From positions 186,001-250,000 of the forward strand of contig OZ234498.1 in NCBI GenBank assembly GCA_965153455.1: 64,000 bases of DNA, read 5' to 3'. This stretch comes from Sphagnum compactum (lineage: Eukaryota > Bryophyta > Sphagnopsida > Sphagnales). The position numbers were made by a program, and so were the translations under genes. The first letter of the stretch is position 1, and each line of letters starts with the position of its first letter. This document shows positions 10,484 to 23,104 of this stretch, piece after piece. Below the pieces are notes generated by a model. That model worked only from the letters and a program-made list of their open reading frames with translations, ran no database searches and had not been told where the DNA came from.

Positions 10484-11912
10484 TATTAAAGTTTAATGAT
10501 TGGGTTCAATTTATTGCCTTCACGCAAGAATGGTCCAACATTGTGAACCATGGCCATCTTGAAAAAAAGTTTGACAATCAATATTTTGTGTTGACAACAA
10601 AACAAACAAACTTTTGCCACAATCACCCACCTCATGAAACACATAGAATTTTTTTTCAACACACTCAAGTGAGTGTGAAAGCCTTTTTTTACATTTGTTG
10701 GATTCTTGGTCCAAAATTCAAGATAAATGACACCCAAGGTAGTCATAATTTCATGTGCAAGGAAGCAACATTTAAGCTTTAAAACAAGATTATGAACTAC
10801 CCTTTCACATTCCTCTTTTACCTTGTTGATTGATTGTTGGAAGGTAGCCTTAGTGACAGGTTGCAGTCCTTTTGTACCAATAACAAAATGGTAAAAAGGA
10901 TATTTGCCTCCAACAAATGAAAAAATGAAATGTTCAACATCCACTTCACCATTTAGGTTGGAAAACCAACTCATGGGATAGGTTGCACTGGTCAAGGTCT
11001 CAATAAAATATAAGTTGTCAAAAGTTGGATCTTTAAATTTGGCATAAGGGTTACAATAAAGTTTGTACAATTTTGCATGGGCCAATTTGACAAAATCCAC
11101 AAAGTTGTTAACAAATAAGTATTTATTTTATGCAATTTTGATTAAAATTGTACATAGTCCAACAAAAGAAGGATACATGGGAGCCCCAAAATGAATTCAA
11201 TGTCACATAATGCATTTAATTTCCTTAAAGCACCCTATTCTTTGCACTTTAAGCATGCATCTTGACAATAAGCAAGTGGTACTTTGTATAAACATGTTTC
11301 ACTAGAAAGAACATTGAGGTCCACAGAGTTTTAACATTTCAAAGAAACTTATTGCCTTTGGTGTCTAATAAATCAACGAGCTTCTCAAGTTCTACAAATA
11401 TTTTTGGGTTGTGAGCAAAAATGCATATAGCTTTTGTAAAATGCTTTTAGTCGACATACGAGACCCAATTTTGATAATGTGACCACCACCAAATTTGTTT
11501 CGTTAACGAAGTAATGAACTCCATTCAAAAACAAAATAACCTTCTCCTTGAACTATAACGTCACACCAATTCAATGGCCTTGGAGGGTGTTGTTAACATC
11601 ACAACCCATGTTCACCAACTTACTAGCCAATTCCCCCAACTTTAATCCACCAAATTCACAAAAAATATTTTAAAGTTTAAGAAAAAATGTTTTCAGATGT
11701 ATTGAATACACCAACAATCTCAACACACAAGAAGATGGGGTTCTTCTTCCATTCTTTGACATTATATAAATGGATGAAAATCCATTAGGTACATTGTCGA
11801 TTGTTGTGATTTTGTTTGCACTAATCGCAATAAAAGCACCAACATCAAATGTAACTTTTGTGGCTTTTTGTGTTGTTAATACCCATCTTGAAACTTTTTT
11901 TCTCCCTTTCAT
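10484..11912 (-). pseudogene. hAT-family transposase remnant (ZNF862-like), copy 2
   Basis: The minus strand carries the same transposase family as 2417-3728 and extends further to the C-terminus. The piece at 11912-11670 includes KATKVTFDVGAFIAISANK and KITTIDN, the counterpart of FSADEVITIDN in copy 1. Broken text at 11660-11110 matches the FGGL, QGH and FKEKV region of copy 1. The piece at 11100-10486 (204 codons) includes KLYKLYCNPYAKFKDPTFDN, MSWFSNLNGEVD and the hATC-like HEIMTTLGVIYLEFW. Several stops and frameshifts rule out function. The two copies together cover most of the original protein. Terminal inverted repeats and target-site duplications were not found by eye. Confidence 0.75.
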
Positions 11913-13783
11913 ATAATTTCTTCTTCTTAGGTTTTCGTTTATTGCATCCTCAAGAGCTAAATCATAGATGACAACATATGAGTTATCATTAAACTAAACA
12001 ATAGGAGGTGTTAAGGAAGATGATGGACCAACCTCACCTTGTTAAGGCAAGGGGAGAGGATAAGAGGCTTGAAATTGAAATTCTTGGGTAATTCAAGAAG
12101 GGGCATGGTATGGTGGCTATAGGTTGCAGTAGAAAAGAAATTAAAATGACACAATTTGAACATAAAAAAAGAAAAAAAATAAAGAAATGGAACTACCATT
12201 CACAATAATGAAACCCTAAAATGGAGAAGCACATGAAAACTTATAGTAGAACCAAAAGAAGAATGGAACAACATGGATTTAAACCCAAGAATGGAATGCA
12301 CAAATATTGTAGTAAAACCAAAAAAGAAAAGGATTCAAAAGCAATAGAAAATTGGAAGCTCTTCGCTAAAGCTTCCTAAGATTGACCAATCCAATGGATT
12401 TGGAATCACTTTCATATATTCCTAAGTCTCGAGTCCTTTTAATTCTTAAATCTTGACTTTTGAATTTTCTCAACTTTTAAGTAAACAAGTGACAAAACAA
12501 CAAACTAGAGAGAATTTGGAAATTCGAACTTAAAAGAGCACCCTAAAGGTTAGTGGAACAAAATTCAATCAAGATTTAGAACTTAAGATTCAAAAATGAA
12601 ATGTTTACAAACAAATGGCAAGCCTTATACCTTGAAGTTGTAAATTATAATATGTTTCTGCACAATCAAAAACCCATTGAAATTGAACAAGATTTTTTGA
12701 GATGTTGAATTTGAATGCAAGACGAACTTTGAAATGTTTTCATCCATTGAACTTAATCACAAGGCAAATCCTTTCCTCATAATTCCAATGTGAAATCTCA
12801 TATACCATATTTCCAAAACTCAAGATGTGATGCCCTTCTAGGAGTCTAGCCAAGCCACAACCTTAAAAACCATAAGCTTTCAAATGAATTCAATCGCCAA
12901 TAGAATGTTGTAATTTGCAAAATAGGATGCAAATTTGATTTCATAACTACAAACCCTACCAATTTCCTAGCTTCTACACAATGCCAAAAGGTGGTGATGT
13001 TGCCACTTGGCTACATCAAGTTTAAATGAAAAATGTTGGATTACAACCTTGAATTTAAAGCAACCCTATCACAAGGGTTTTTGTTAACTTGCCTTTTGGC
13101 AAATTTTCACCAAAAAAAAAGGTTTGATTTGTAACTTTTAAAATCTAGGTCCATAAACAAGTCAATTTTTAAAGGGAGTAATCCACTTATTGGGTTTTTT
13201 TCCCTTTTTCAAAAACCATAGACCAATGCAAGGAAATTTTTTAAAAATTTAATTGCAGAAAATCTTAGTTATTGGCAAGTGTACGATATTGTTTCCTTTT
13301 TAAAAAACTTATACTAGTTGGTTACAATGGGTAAATTAAATTGCAAGAGAAGAGCTTTAAGGTTACTTTTAATGTTTAAAAATTTAAAGGTTCAAATTAG
13401 GTTTTCAATTTTTGAATCTTGAAATTCTAAGTTTTGTGCCCATGAAAGTCCAACCAACAATTAGTAGCTATTCACTGCTTGCAAATTTTGAAAATAATAA
13501 ACAGTTGAGAAATTACCTATTTGAATCTAATTGAGAAGGAGGCAAGTTAGTCTACTACATACCATTATTGCAAAAATAACAGAGAAAGAAAATACAAAAG
13601 GAGCAAAGAAGTGAAGATGTTTTATCATCTCTATTTCCTCATTGATCCACTGTCAATTTCCAACATTTTAGGCGACATGCAGAAACCTACCAAACCAAAA
13701 AATTTACATTTGGCGATTTCAAATTTTTGGCCCTCATAATCTGGTGACTTTGGGCCATATTTCCGCCCCCCCTAAAAAAGGGC
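11913..13783. other. AT-rich DNA, no gene recognised
   Basis: The first few hundred bases may include the N-terminal end of the second hAT remnant in unreadable form. The rest has only short, unsupported open frames. Confidence 0.4.
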
Positions 13784-13960
13784 CTTTGTATGAGTAGCAC
13801 TGGCATTTTTCTTTCTTTCGTCGGTAGGATCCCAAATTTCGTCCCCGGATAAAACGCTGGTCGGAACGCGGGAAAGCAGGAGGTCATCTCGATCAATGCC
13901 AGCTTCTAGCGTACGGTGGTCGTCATTTTCCAAGCATCCCGTCATGAGAGGCGCCCTGCA
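13784..13960 (-). other. Possible orphan exon
   Basis: On the minus strand a TTTGCAG acceptor-like site is followed by about 57 codons of protein-like, charged sequence (it includes ENDDHRTLEAGIDRDD and SGDEIWDPTDERKK) before a stop near 13784. GC content is higher than in the surroundings. I do not recognise it and see no clear donor or partner exon. Confidence 0.25.
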
Positions 13961-13989
13961 AACATTGGACTATTCTTGAAGAACTTAGG

Positions 13990-14372
13990 CCCGGCCCGCT
14001 TTACACTAGGAGTCAGGGCCAAAAAAACTTGAGGCCAACTTTGAGCATTTTTGGGTTGCAAATTGGCCCCAAGTTAGAACATAAAATGCTAGAACATTGA
14101 CATCAGGATATTAATAAATACTAGAACATTGGCACCAAGGGTTGTTGCAAATTGGCCTCCCAAATTATATGGTATCATTTTTTTCAGCCTTTGGGCCGGG
14201 GGCCAATACAAGGCCATACTAAAGTTCAGCATTTATTAATAACTTGGGGGCAAATTGGAAGGTTTTTTTTTCTATTTCAGCCTTGACCTTAGTGTAAAGC
14301 CTTTGGGGCTGATTTGATTTCAACTTTTGCACCAATAGGAATGCCCTGACTCCTCCTAGTGTGAAAGGGGGG
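13990..14372. repeat. Imperfect inverted repeat (foldback-like)
   Basis: The left arm (about 13993-14095) has CTTTACACTAGGAGTCAGGG and later GGCCCCAAGTTAGAACATAAAATGCT. The reverse complement of the right arm (14372-14225) has CACACTAGGAGGAGTCAGGG and then CCCCCAAGTTATTAATAAATGCT. The arms differ in length because of insertions. A 113-codon minus-strand frame at 14219-14560 lies largely in the right arm. It has no recognised domain and is probably not a gene. Confidence 0.5.
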
Positions 14373-14597
14373 TCTTCAAACCAAAACTTCTCCATAAGAC
14401 GGAGAACCTGCTTAGTTTCGGTGATTTCTGTCGTCGGTTTCGATTCTTCATTTGAGGGTGCCGTTCCTTCACCAGCCTCACTCACATTGCTTTTATACCA
14501 ATGTTCTTCACTCTGCTTTTTGGTCTTTGGAGTTTGTAGCTTATAGTCCGCGGCCCTCATTGCGGGCGTGTCTACACGTAAGGAATCAACAGGGACT

Positions 14598-14622
14598 CCT
14601 CTTCTTCTTCTTCTTCTTCTTT
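14598..14622 (+). repeat. (CTT)n microsatellite
   Basis: Eight or so consecutive CTT units in a moderately GC-rich stretch. No gene is evident around it. Confidence 0.85.
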
Positions 14623-15339
14623 TGCTTTGTGTGCCGTATCTTCACCACACAGGTCTTGACACTAACCATCTTACTCTGTTGTATGGTATACATAGCTTGT
14701 TGGTTGTAGTTTGCTTGCCTCATTAATAACGACGAGTGTACACGTCGAGGCCGTGAACACGGATTGTAGTGCTCGGTGCTCTTGTCAAGCAGATCCAGAG
14801 ACTGCGAGTGAGGAGCCCCTGAAGACTTTTTAAATACATGCAGTTGATAAACTCGCTATCTATCCCATGATGAAGAAGATGCCCTGGAGAGAGTTGTGAG
14901 ACAGCTTTCTTTTCGTCGTTTGCATCGCAGAAGAATTTCTAAGACTTTTTTCCCGTCTTCTTCTACTTTGCAGAAGGACTTTTGAGACTTTTTCCCGACT
15001 TCTATATTGGAAGAAGAGAAGTTCTTACTTCTTGGATTTCGGCAAGTTTATAGCTGAGTGTTGCTAAGGCCATCACAATACTGATACGCAAATTGCAAGA
15101 GTTATCTTCGGAAATCCGATTGTGCTCATCTGATCACCAAACTTTCTATAAACAAGTTCGCATGGTGAGTTTTTTGGATATATGCAAAAGGAGATCATGA
15201 GACTCAGCATCGTGCCACGAAACTACTTATATCGAAGCTGAGAATGTTGTCAGGTATGGTTTTTGAATCCCACTCACTCCATTACATTAGTTTGTTGGCT
15301 CTCTATAGGGGAGGAGACTACACATTGTAGAGTCCTTTG
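14623..15339. other. Spacer with a short tandem duplication, no gene recognised
   Basis: It includes two imperfect ~43-bp units at about 14925-15012, each with AGAAG, then GACTTTTTCCCG, then CTTCT. Nearby are TAGGGGAGGAGACTACAC and a second GGAGACTACGCAG copy, just before the foldback element. There is no coding evidence. Confidence 0.4.
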
Positions 15340-15905
15340 TCGGCTCTGCCAGTAGGCAGGAGACTACGCAGTAGCGTAGCCCTAACATTATATTTGCCCG
15401 TAGTTGTTAATCCTTTCAGTACAAGAGTACTGCTGCAATTTTTTCCCCCCAGTCTGCCCTTTGCCTCGTTTTTTGCCACGTTTTGCACCCCTCAAAACCA
15501 GCCTGATTTTCTGTAGTGTAGTTGGACTGCCCCTTACCAGGCGCAATATGCTGGTGAACATTACATTTTTCAAAAAGCCCACAATCATTTTTTGTTTTGT
15601 TTTTTTTCCCCTCATGTTATGAATATCAAGGGGCATGTAACATGCCAGGTAGAATGTACCAAGGGTCTCACAACATGTCAGGTACCCTGTTACATACCCC
15701 ATAGCACTTGTAACATGCTCAAAATATGTATAACATGGACCCAAAATGTGTCTGGGATAATAAGGTGAAAAAAAATGAGGCAAAGGGCAGACTGAGGGGA
15801 AGAAATTGCAGCGGTACTCTTGTATTGCCTGCATTAACAACTATGGGCAAATATAATGTTAGGGCTGCGTGCTGTAGTTGTGGCAGCTGGTTGGCAAAAT
15901 ACTTT
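15340..15905. mobile_element. Foldback or MITE-like element with ~95-bp terminal inverted repeats
   Basis: The left arm (15379-15475) runs AGCCCTAACATTATATTTGC, GTTGTTAAT, TACAAGAGTAC, TGCTGCAATTT, AGTCTGCCCTTTGCCTC. The right arm (15776-15868) is its reverse complement with only a few differences, for example AGAGTACCGCTGCAATTTC. About 300 bp of non-coding DNA lies between. Weaker similarity extends the arms outward to about 15340 and 15905. No transposase is encoded, so the element is non-autonomous if mobile. I could not fix the exact ends or a target-site duplication. Confidence 0.65.
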
Positions 15906-16428
15906 TTTTCGTCTACAAGATTTGATATTTGATTTGTATGCAAATCCATTATACCAAAGGCCTAAAACCTGACCTGGAACTTGGTCTCAGAACTATCTCA
16001 ATTTTCGCTAGCTTTCAACTTTGACATGGCTAATGGTATCAGAAAGGAACACCAGTATTAGCAGAGGTTGGTACTACAAACTAATGTATTTTCAAGTTTG
16101 TAGTTATCAAGGTTTGATGCTATGCATGGTTCAAATAATATAATAAGTTGCAACTCAGATGCAACTTTCTCCCAAAAACAAATTTGTCCACAACTTACTG
16201 GAGAAAATTCATAGAATATGTTTTATGTATAGCACCAGCTTCAAACCCAAACATAAGATTTAAATTAACTCAAGGAGTTATCTACATGTTATTCTCCTTG
16301 CAGGCATTATTGCAATTCATTGCCAAAGGGGATTCTGAACATATTCATCTATCAAGCGGTGGGTCGTGAACATACTATCAAACTTAAATCCTAGAGGTCT
16401 ACAATCGTGGGCACAAGGCTCTGACAAC
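15906..16428. other. 5' flank of the receptor-kinase gene
   Basis: Presumed promoter and 5' UTR. The short open frame at 16148-16369 and the 21-codon in-frame extension upstream of 16429 have no support. I see no core promoter element clear enough to call. Confidence 0.35.
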
Positions 16429-19400
16429 ATGTCTCAATCAATATTTGCCCTACTATTGTTTGTGATAGCTCTTGCATTCAAAGGAGGAATAGCTCTAAAC
16501 ATCTTGGCTGCTGGTATGGCTCTTTTTGGAAATCAAACCCAATATCTAAGTAATTCAGGATATTATCTTGTTATGCAACCAGATTGCAACTTGGTCATGT
16601 ACCGAGGCTCAAGTTTGGCAACTAGTCACCAAGTGTGGCAAACCAGTACTGCTGGAAAAGGTAGTGATTGTTGGCTTACAATGCAAACAGATAGTGATCT
16701 CGTTATATACAATGCAACTTGTGGTCCCCCTTGTGCACCCTGGGCTAGCAAATCTTACACGGATGGAAAGCCAGATCCAAGTTATTTTTTAATGTTGCAA
16801 AGCAATGGGGAACTTGACATCTATAACTTTCAAAATGATAACCCAACATCATACAGCAGTGTAGTTTCTGTTAATGCACTAGATCCTAGTGGTAGCCCAC
16901 CATTGTTTAACGTTAGTTTAGCAAGAACACCAACTCTTAGTTTTTATGGACCATACATGGCAATTGGATATTACCTCCCTCAAATGTCACCATTACAAAA
17001 TGGTCCGTTCAGTCTAACCTTGGGAACTAATTGCACCTTGCAATCCAAAAATGGATTAAATAATACAGTCTTATGGGAAACCCCCTCAAATGCCTCTGGA
17101 CTCAAGCAGCAATGTGAGCTGACACTGCAAAAAGATGGCAATCTACAAATCCAAACAAGTGACACAAATGAAATCCTTTGGACAACCAACACTACTGGAG
17201 ATTCTTCTGTAAATTGGGTCCTTTTTATTGATTCAATAACAGGAGATCTATCTATTGGAGATATTCTGCAACCGACAGACATCTTATGGAAGAATACATT
17301 GAGGTCAAATCCCCCAATTGGGTCAAATAACACTATAGTTCCATATCCGAATACCCATAGTGGAAAATGGTTTATACTGGAATTGCTTGGTGTATCTGCT
17401 GGGGGTTTTCTTCTTGGCATCACATCCCTAGTATTGACATACTATGTATGCACAAGTAAGTACCCTAAATATAATTGCTTCAATTCAATTTCTTTTATTT
17501 CTTAGAATGATGAAACTAGCATCAGCAATGTTGAATTTGAATTTAAGAGCAGGTTTGTTGTCACATACAAAAAAGTTGTTCATCTTTAAGAATATATAAA
17601 ATTTATCCAAAAAACATGATTTACTGGAATAGTAATTATGTTCATAGATCATACCCACCATTTAAAGTAGCTCTTGAACATATGCACTAGCTACAGCCCT
17701 CAAAATTTGTTGGGTTTAAATAGAGGATACTGATGGAGGTTCATGAATGCATCTTAATGTCTTAAGGATGATGACTATGAACTAGATTCACCCTTTTGGT
17801 TAGATTTCATTGTTTCAACTGCAAAGGAACTTTAGCATCTTAATCATTTGAGGATGATGATGAAAATATGTAATGTCTCTTTTTGTTAGGGTTCATCGAT
17901 CCAGCTCAAAAGGAACTTCAGCAACGACTACAGAATAGTGGAGGGAAATGTCAAGCATTAACACTAACCCAAATCAAGCAGGCAACCAAGAATTTCAAAA
18001 CAACAATTGGCATAGGGGGATTTGGAGAAGTGTATTATGGCAAATTGGTCAATGGGCAAGAAATTGCAGTGAAGACTCTTTCAACAACTTCTCACCAAAC
18101 CGAACAAGAATTCTTCAATGAGGTGACCAAATTTTATAATTTGAAAATTTTTTATGTTAAAAGCTCAAAGAAATTGTCTAGATTCATATGTCCATGCTTA
18201 CTATGCCAAATGAATTCATATGTTATTTTCACCATATGCAGTACTGATTTGTTTTTGCAGATTGAGCTCTTATCTATGGTGCATCACAAATATCTTGTCT
18301 CACTTGTTGGCTATTGCCTCGATCGAAAACATTTGATGCTTGTTTATGACTACGTGAGTGGAGGTGACTTATGAAAAAGATTGCATGGTAATGGCCACTA
18401 AAACATTGTTTTTCTTTAATTTAATATAGTAATTGTATTTTGTGATTATTAGGCTATTAGCCTACATAATTAGTTTGGCCATGATTGAAAACTTCAAATC
18501 AACTTTTAAAATGATAGCTAAAATACCATAAGACATAAATTGGTTAATGAAAATGTGAAATTAGATTTCCATATTTAAGTTTAGAAAAACGCGAATCCTA
18601 GACCGATATGCTAACAACCAATTCCTTTTTTTGCCTTGCTCACCTTGCTAGGTCTTTAATCATGTGTCAAATGTTGATCAATGAATCATGGAATGGAAGC
18701 CAACAAATTACTTGAACCCATTTAAAGGATGTAGACCAAAATGAAACAAAATAATTGAATTATATGCAAGTAGTTACAAAGCAAGGGGAATGGAACTATA
18801 CAATGATTTGAATCTAATTAGCAAGTAAAAAGAGTTTAAACTTTCTTTACTAATAATAGCTAAGATATAGTAGAATTTTAAAAGGCTTGACAAGCTATTT
18901 CTAACAATATGACATACATCATGCATTGTTTTCTTTCAGGAGATGGTGTTAGTAGAAAGCCATTGAGTTGGAAGCAAAGAACAAGAATAATTTTACAAGT
19001 TGCTGAAGGTACATTGTACACCTCACCAAATCCTATTATAAGTAGGTTGCTAAGGATCCTAATTTACAAATCACACAATATTGGAATGCACATTTATAAA
19101 TGTTAGTAAATTTAGGGTTCTTAACAATTATAGACATAAATATCTAGAAAAACATGTTACAAAATAATCTTTTTTCATTATTGACAATAAATGAAAAAGT
19201 ATAATGTTACAAGAAATGTTATTACTCTGGTTAACACAACTTCAAGAAATTTAATTGATTAAGGTATTGATTGCTTTAATATTACAATTTTATATTATTC
19301 TCTACTTGAAGACATAAAATAGAGTTATGTGTATTTGGAAAATTGCAAAATTCTCTAAAACATAAAAACAAAATAATGCCAAAATTTAAGTTTTGGTGGT

Positions 19401-20486
19401 ATTCAAAATCAAACAATTTAATGATTTAAAACTCTTTTTATGGATCTACTTTTTCCGAGTATTATGTGTAGTGTTTAGTTTTTTTTATTTTAAATTATTT
19501 CAATCCATTTCATTTTGTTTGTATTTGTGTAGGGCTTGAGGACCTTCATGACAAATGTCATCCTACGATAATTCATCGGGATGTAAAAAGCAACAACATA
19601 TTGCTCACAAAAAAATTAGAGGCCAAAGTCGCTGATTTTGGGCTTTCCAAACTACGTGCAATTGAACGAGGAATTACACCCACGCATATCACTACAGTTG
19701 TGAAAGGCACTCCTCGCTACCTTGATCCAGAGTAAGGATTATGTCCAAATTTTTCATAAAAATGGTATTTTTTGATTTCATAAAGCAAACAATTTTTTTT
19801 CACTGACAAAAACAACAAATTTCATGTGTGTAGATATCAAGAATCTGGAATGCTTACAAACAAAAGTGATGTGTATTCATTTGGAATTGTGTTGATGGAG
19901 ATTCTAACGGGTCAAACTCAACTCCACATTGCACATCGGGTACGCCTTAAGATGGTTGATTTCACTGAATTTTTTTCTTTTTATTCATGTTCATATAAAA
20001 AAGATTTTTTTACAATCTAACAAGTGGCAATTCATTTATTTCTTACACTAGGTGATTACATCATGGAGATCCAATCAAATCGCTGAATTGGTTGACCCAA
20101 ATATCAAAGATGATTTCAACAACATGGAGTTTTCAAAATTGGTGGAACTTTCGCTTTTATGTGCGATGAAAAAAAGTAATGACAGACCATCCATGACTCA
20201 AGTGGTGCAAATGCTTCGAGAGTTCCATTTGGAACAATTAGATTCAGAACATTATGAAGATACTGACAATAATGAGCATACCCCATATATTCGGCCATCT
20301 ATTCCATCATCTTCATTTGAATCAAATGGAACTTCATATGCAAAAGAATTTACAGACATTTACCCCCTATCTATGTCTGATTCTTTATCTAATGGAATTG
20401 GACTAAGCTTAGTGATCAATCATAGAACATTACTCTACCATGCACAACCAATCCCTAGGAATGTATTATTTCAAGATTTTCACTAG
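16429..20486 (+). pseudogene. B-lectin receptor-like kinase, seven exons, one in-frame stop in the kinase
   Basis: Exons: 16429-17455, 17890-18122, 18261-18387, 18940-19008, 19533-19731, 19834-19939, 20052-20486. All introns are GT-AG, phases agree, and the sum is 732 codons. The start was chosen for its signal peptide (MSQSIFALLLFVIALAF). Two bulb-lectin-like modules follow (about 24-140 and 170-290; LVMQPDCNLVMYRG in the first, CELTLQKDGNLQIQ in the second), then a membrane helix at 314-341 and a Ser/Thr kinase: P-loop GIGGFG 383-388, Lys404, HRD 500-502, DFG 520-522, LDPE 549-552, with a Ser-rich tail. This would be a plasma-membrane receptor reading sugar or cell-wall ligands. Codon 458 is TGA (18372-18374) where relatives have a basic residue before KRLHG. 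The sequence fits a CGA-to-TGA change at a CpG. As read, the product ends after the kinase N-lobe. Everything downstream is intact, so the loss is recent or the stop is an allele. Confidence 0.85.
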
Positions 20487-22687
20487 TAGCCTTGGTGGCA
20501 ACTTGGTACTTCAATTGGCCTAGCTAACAACACATGCTAAAACATTTGTACCAATATTTATATACACTTCAAATTTTGTGAATAGTACTTTTTTTCACAC
20601 ATATACATGTTTTTAATTATGTACATAAATGTTTCAATCACGTATATAAATGTTAAATAGTTGCATGCATAAGTGTTTAAATTCCATGTCAAAATGTTTT
20701 GGATGTATGTATAAGTGTCATGGTCACATATTATCTCAAATTTTATTATTTATATATTTTAATTGCTTGTGTGAAATGTTTAGTCAAATTTTTTTTTCAT
20801 TGGTCCTTTTTGTTTAGATGCATATATTGTATTAGTCATATGGATAAATATACAGCCATACTCCCAACCATTACCATTAACCTAGGTAAAAAATAGTCAC
20901 AAATAATGTGAAGAACAAAAATTTCTAAAAGCCAATGAAATTATTGAACATGTAATTGGTAGGGCTAGAATTTTTTTCTTTTGGGGAAAGGGGGGAAGAG
21001 GAGGGTGAGGTGTGAAGATATTTTGATTCCTTCCCTCTAAAGAGGATGAAGCAAATAGCCACCTCATTAAAGTGAAAGAAATCATTTCAGTATTACTTTA
21101 ATGAAATGAATGGTAGTTGATTAATGAAAGCAACCATTGTAGCCAAAAAAAAAAACATGCCAATAGACAAAAAGATTGTGATTTCACGTTCCAAAATAAG
21201 AAATTTCATATCAAATGTTTTATTGAATGGTCATCATTATTGCCAACATAAGTTGAGCAAATTAATTACATAAACTTACATTTCCTATGAGTTCATACTT
21301 GGATCAAATTGTTTTAGATTTACTTTTTGAAAATGTCATTGTTTTTTTACATGGCACCTCAATCCCAAACTTTTTTATTACAAATCCCACCACAAAACAC
21401 TTGGAAATCACAAATACAACAATATGTTTTCTCAATTTCTCATATCCCAAAAGCTTTGACAAGTGAAAGACAATTTCCCAAATTTACATGATTCACCTTA
21501 CCAGCTCACCCATGATATACAAGAAAACAAAATTCACTTGGAGTGCCTATGCATATAGGTATTCACTTCCCTCAACAACCATCCTTCTATGACCCCACAT
21601 TACTACCCCAATTTCTTGAACTATACCAAACTTGAAGAAGATAATGCCATTACAAACTAGCTCATTCAAATACCCTAATGTTCATCATCATCTCCATATG
21701 AACCCTATCACTATACATCGGGATGACCTACTTCTATATACCATGTGCGTATATAGAGGGTGGTCAAATATATATATATATGAGAAGGGCTTGAATATAA
21801 GTTCTTCCAAGATTTGAGATCTATGCCTGAGGTTAATAGGTCAAGGGAACATGTTGAAAATCACAGAAAATCATGGAAAGGCTTGTATTTAAGCCCTTTT
21901 CTTACGTAAAGTAGAGTTGGGATTTTTTTCATTTTTTAAAAATAGTGACAAGCTTGCTAATACTCGTTGGTCAGAAGATCCCAATACAACCTGATTGGTA
22001 CCTTCCACTATAGAAGATCCCACTTGTTGAAAATAGGTTTCTTTAGGCAAGTAAAGGTATTGAAAATACAAAGGAAAAAACCAAGTAGTGTTTTACGATA
22101 AAGTATGAATCACATGTAAAGTTATTGGTAATGGCCGCACATTACCCTTAACAAATAACTTGGTTATAAGTTTTTTTTTTTAAGTACAAATTTTTAAGAA
22201 TCCTACTATATTTTTGCAACTTTCTAGAACCTATTGCTTAAATAGGAAATTTATATTTTATTTCAAAATCTAGCGACATTTGGCACATTTTTTCACAAAA
22301 ATCCTTGGTATGAATCACATTGGTTTTTTTAATCAACAAGTGAAAAAAATTCACCAAATAAAAAAATGTTAATTAGTCTAAGTTTATGAATTTCTTGCAT
22401 TGTATGCATTAAAAAAAAACTTTCAAAATCTGAGTACAATGATTTTTTTGGGAATTTACTATCATGTTATGTAGGAAGAACTTATTCAAGGATAATATAA
22501 TTAGGAAAAAGTTAGGTCAATGCTAAATTGTGATCCAAGCATGTTGGGTAGTAACAAAATACATTGGGAACAACAAATATCACACATGGACCAAAAACAA
22601 ACTTTGTATAATTCAAAAGGAGGTAATGTTTTGTGCATTATTTAGTTTTGTGGCATTCGATTATATATGTTTGTTGGAATTATTGCC
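20487..22687. other. 3' flank of the receptor-kinase gene, no further gene seen
   Basis: AT-rich DNA. Short open frames lack domains. An (AT)n run lies at about 21768-21781. Confidence 0.4.
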
Positions 22688-23104
22688 CTATTCAAAATAT
22701 AGAAATTGCACACCCATTAAATGGTCAAGATATTGAAAAATGTTTTTGTAATGCACTTCACATGACCTTAAAATGTAGGAATACCAAATTTTGGCCCATT
22801 TTTGTGGGTGCATCACAATGTTTCTAGCATGACAAATAGAACCAACAAAATATTTGTTACAAGCATACATAATGCCCATAAATGCAATCATTTTGACCAC
22901 CTCTTTTGGTGGGATATTGTAAATTGAGCCATTAAATCCATAGGCCCCTTCTACCAATAGTTCTTTCACCTTGGAAATGTGAATACTCAATTTCACCCAA
23001 TTCTCCTCATTAAATTTTAATGAAATAATGACTTTGTCTTTTTTTCTTTCAAGTGCACTTTGTAATTCTACATTCACCACTATTAAGGCCATTCTCCTCT
23101 TCAC
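22688..23104 (-). other. Unrecognised 138-codon open frame
   Basis: A minus-strand frame in AT-rich DNA, longer than its neighbours and with balanced composition (for example NIPPKEVVKMIAFMGIMYAC). I recognise no family and see no signal peptide or membrane helix. It may be a piece of a decayed transposon or an exon; chance cannot be excluded. Confidence 0.2.

Noticed and set aside
10384-10782. 132-codon plus-strand frame
   Set aside because: Mostly the complement of the better-supported hAT transposase remnant on the minus strand.
16025-16050. TGGTATCAGA, like the primer-binding site of Ty1-copia retroelements
   Set aside because: Only ten bases match; no paired LTRs, gag or pol sequence are visible around it.
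18909-19106. 65-codon frame treated as a separate gene
   Set aside because: It is exon 4 of the receptor kinase (18940-19008) read into its introns.
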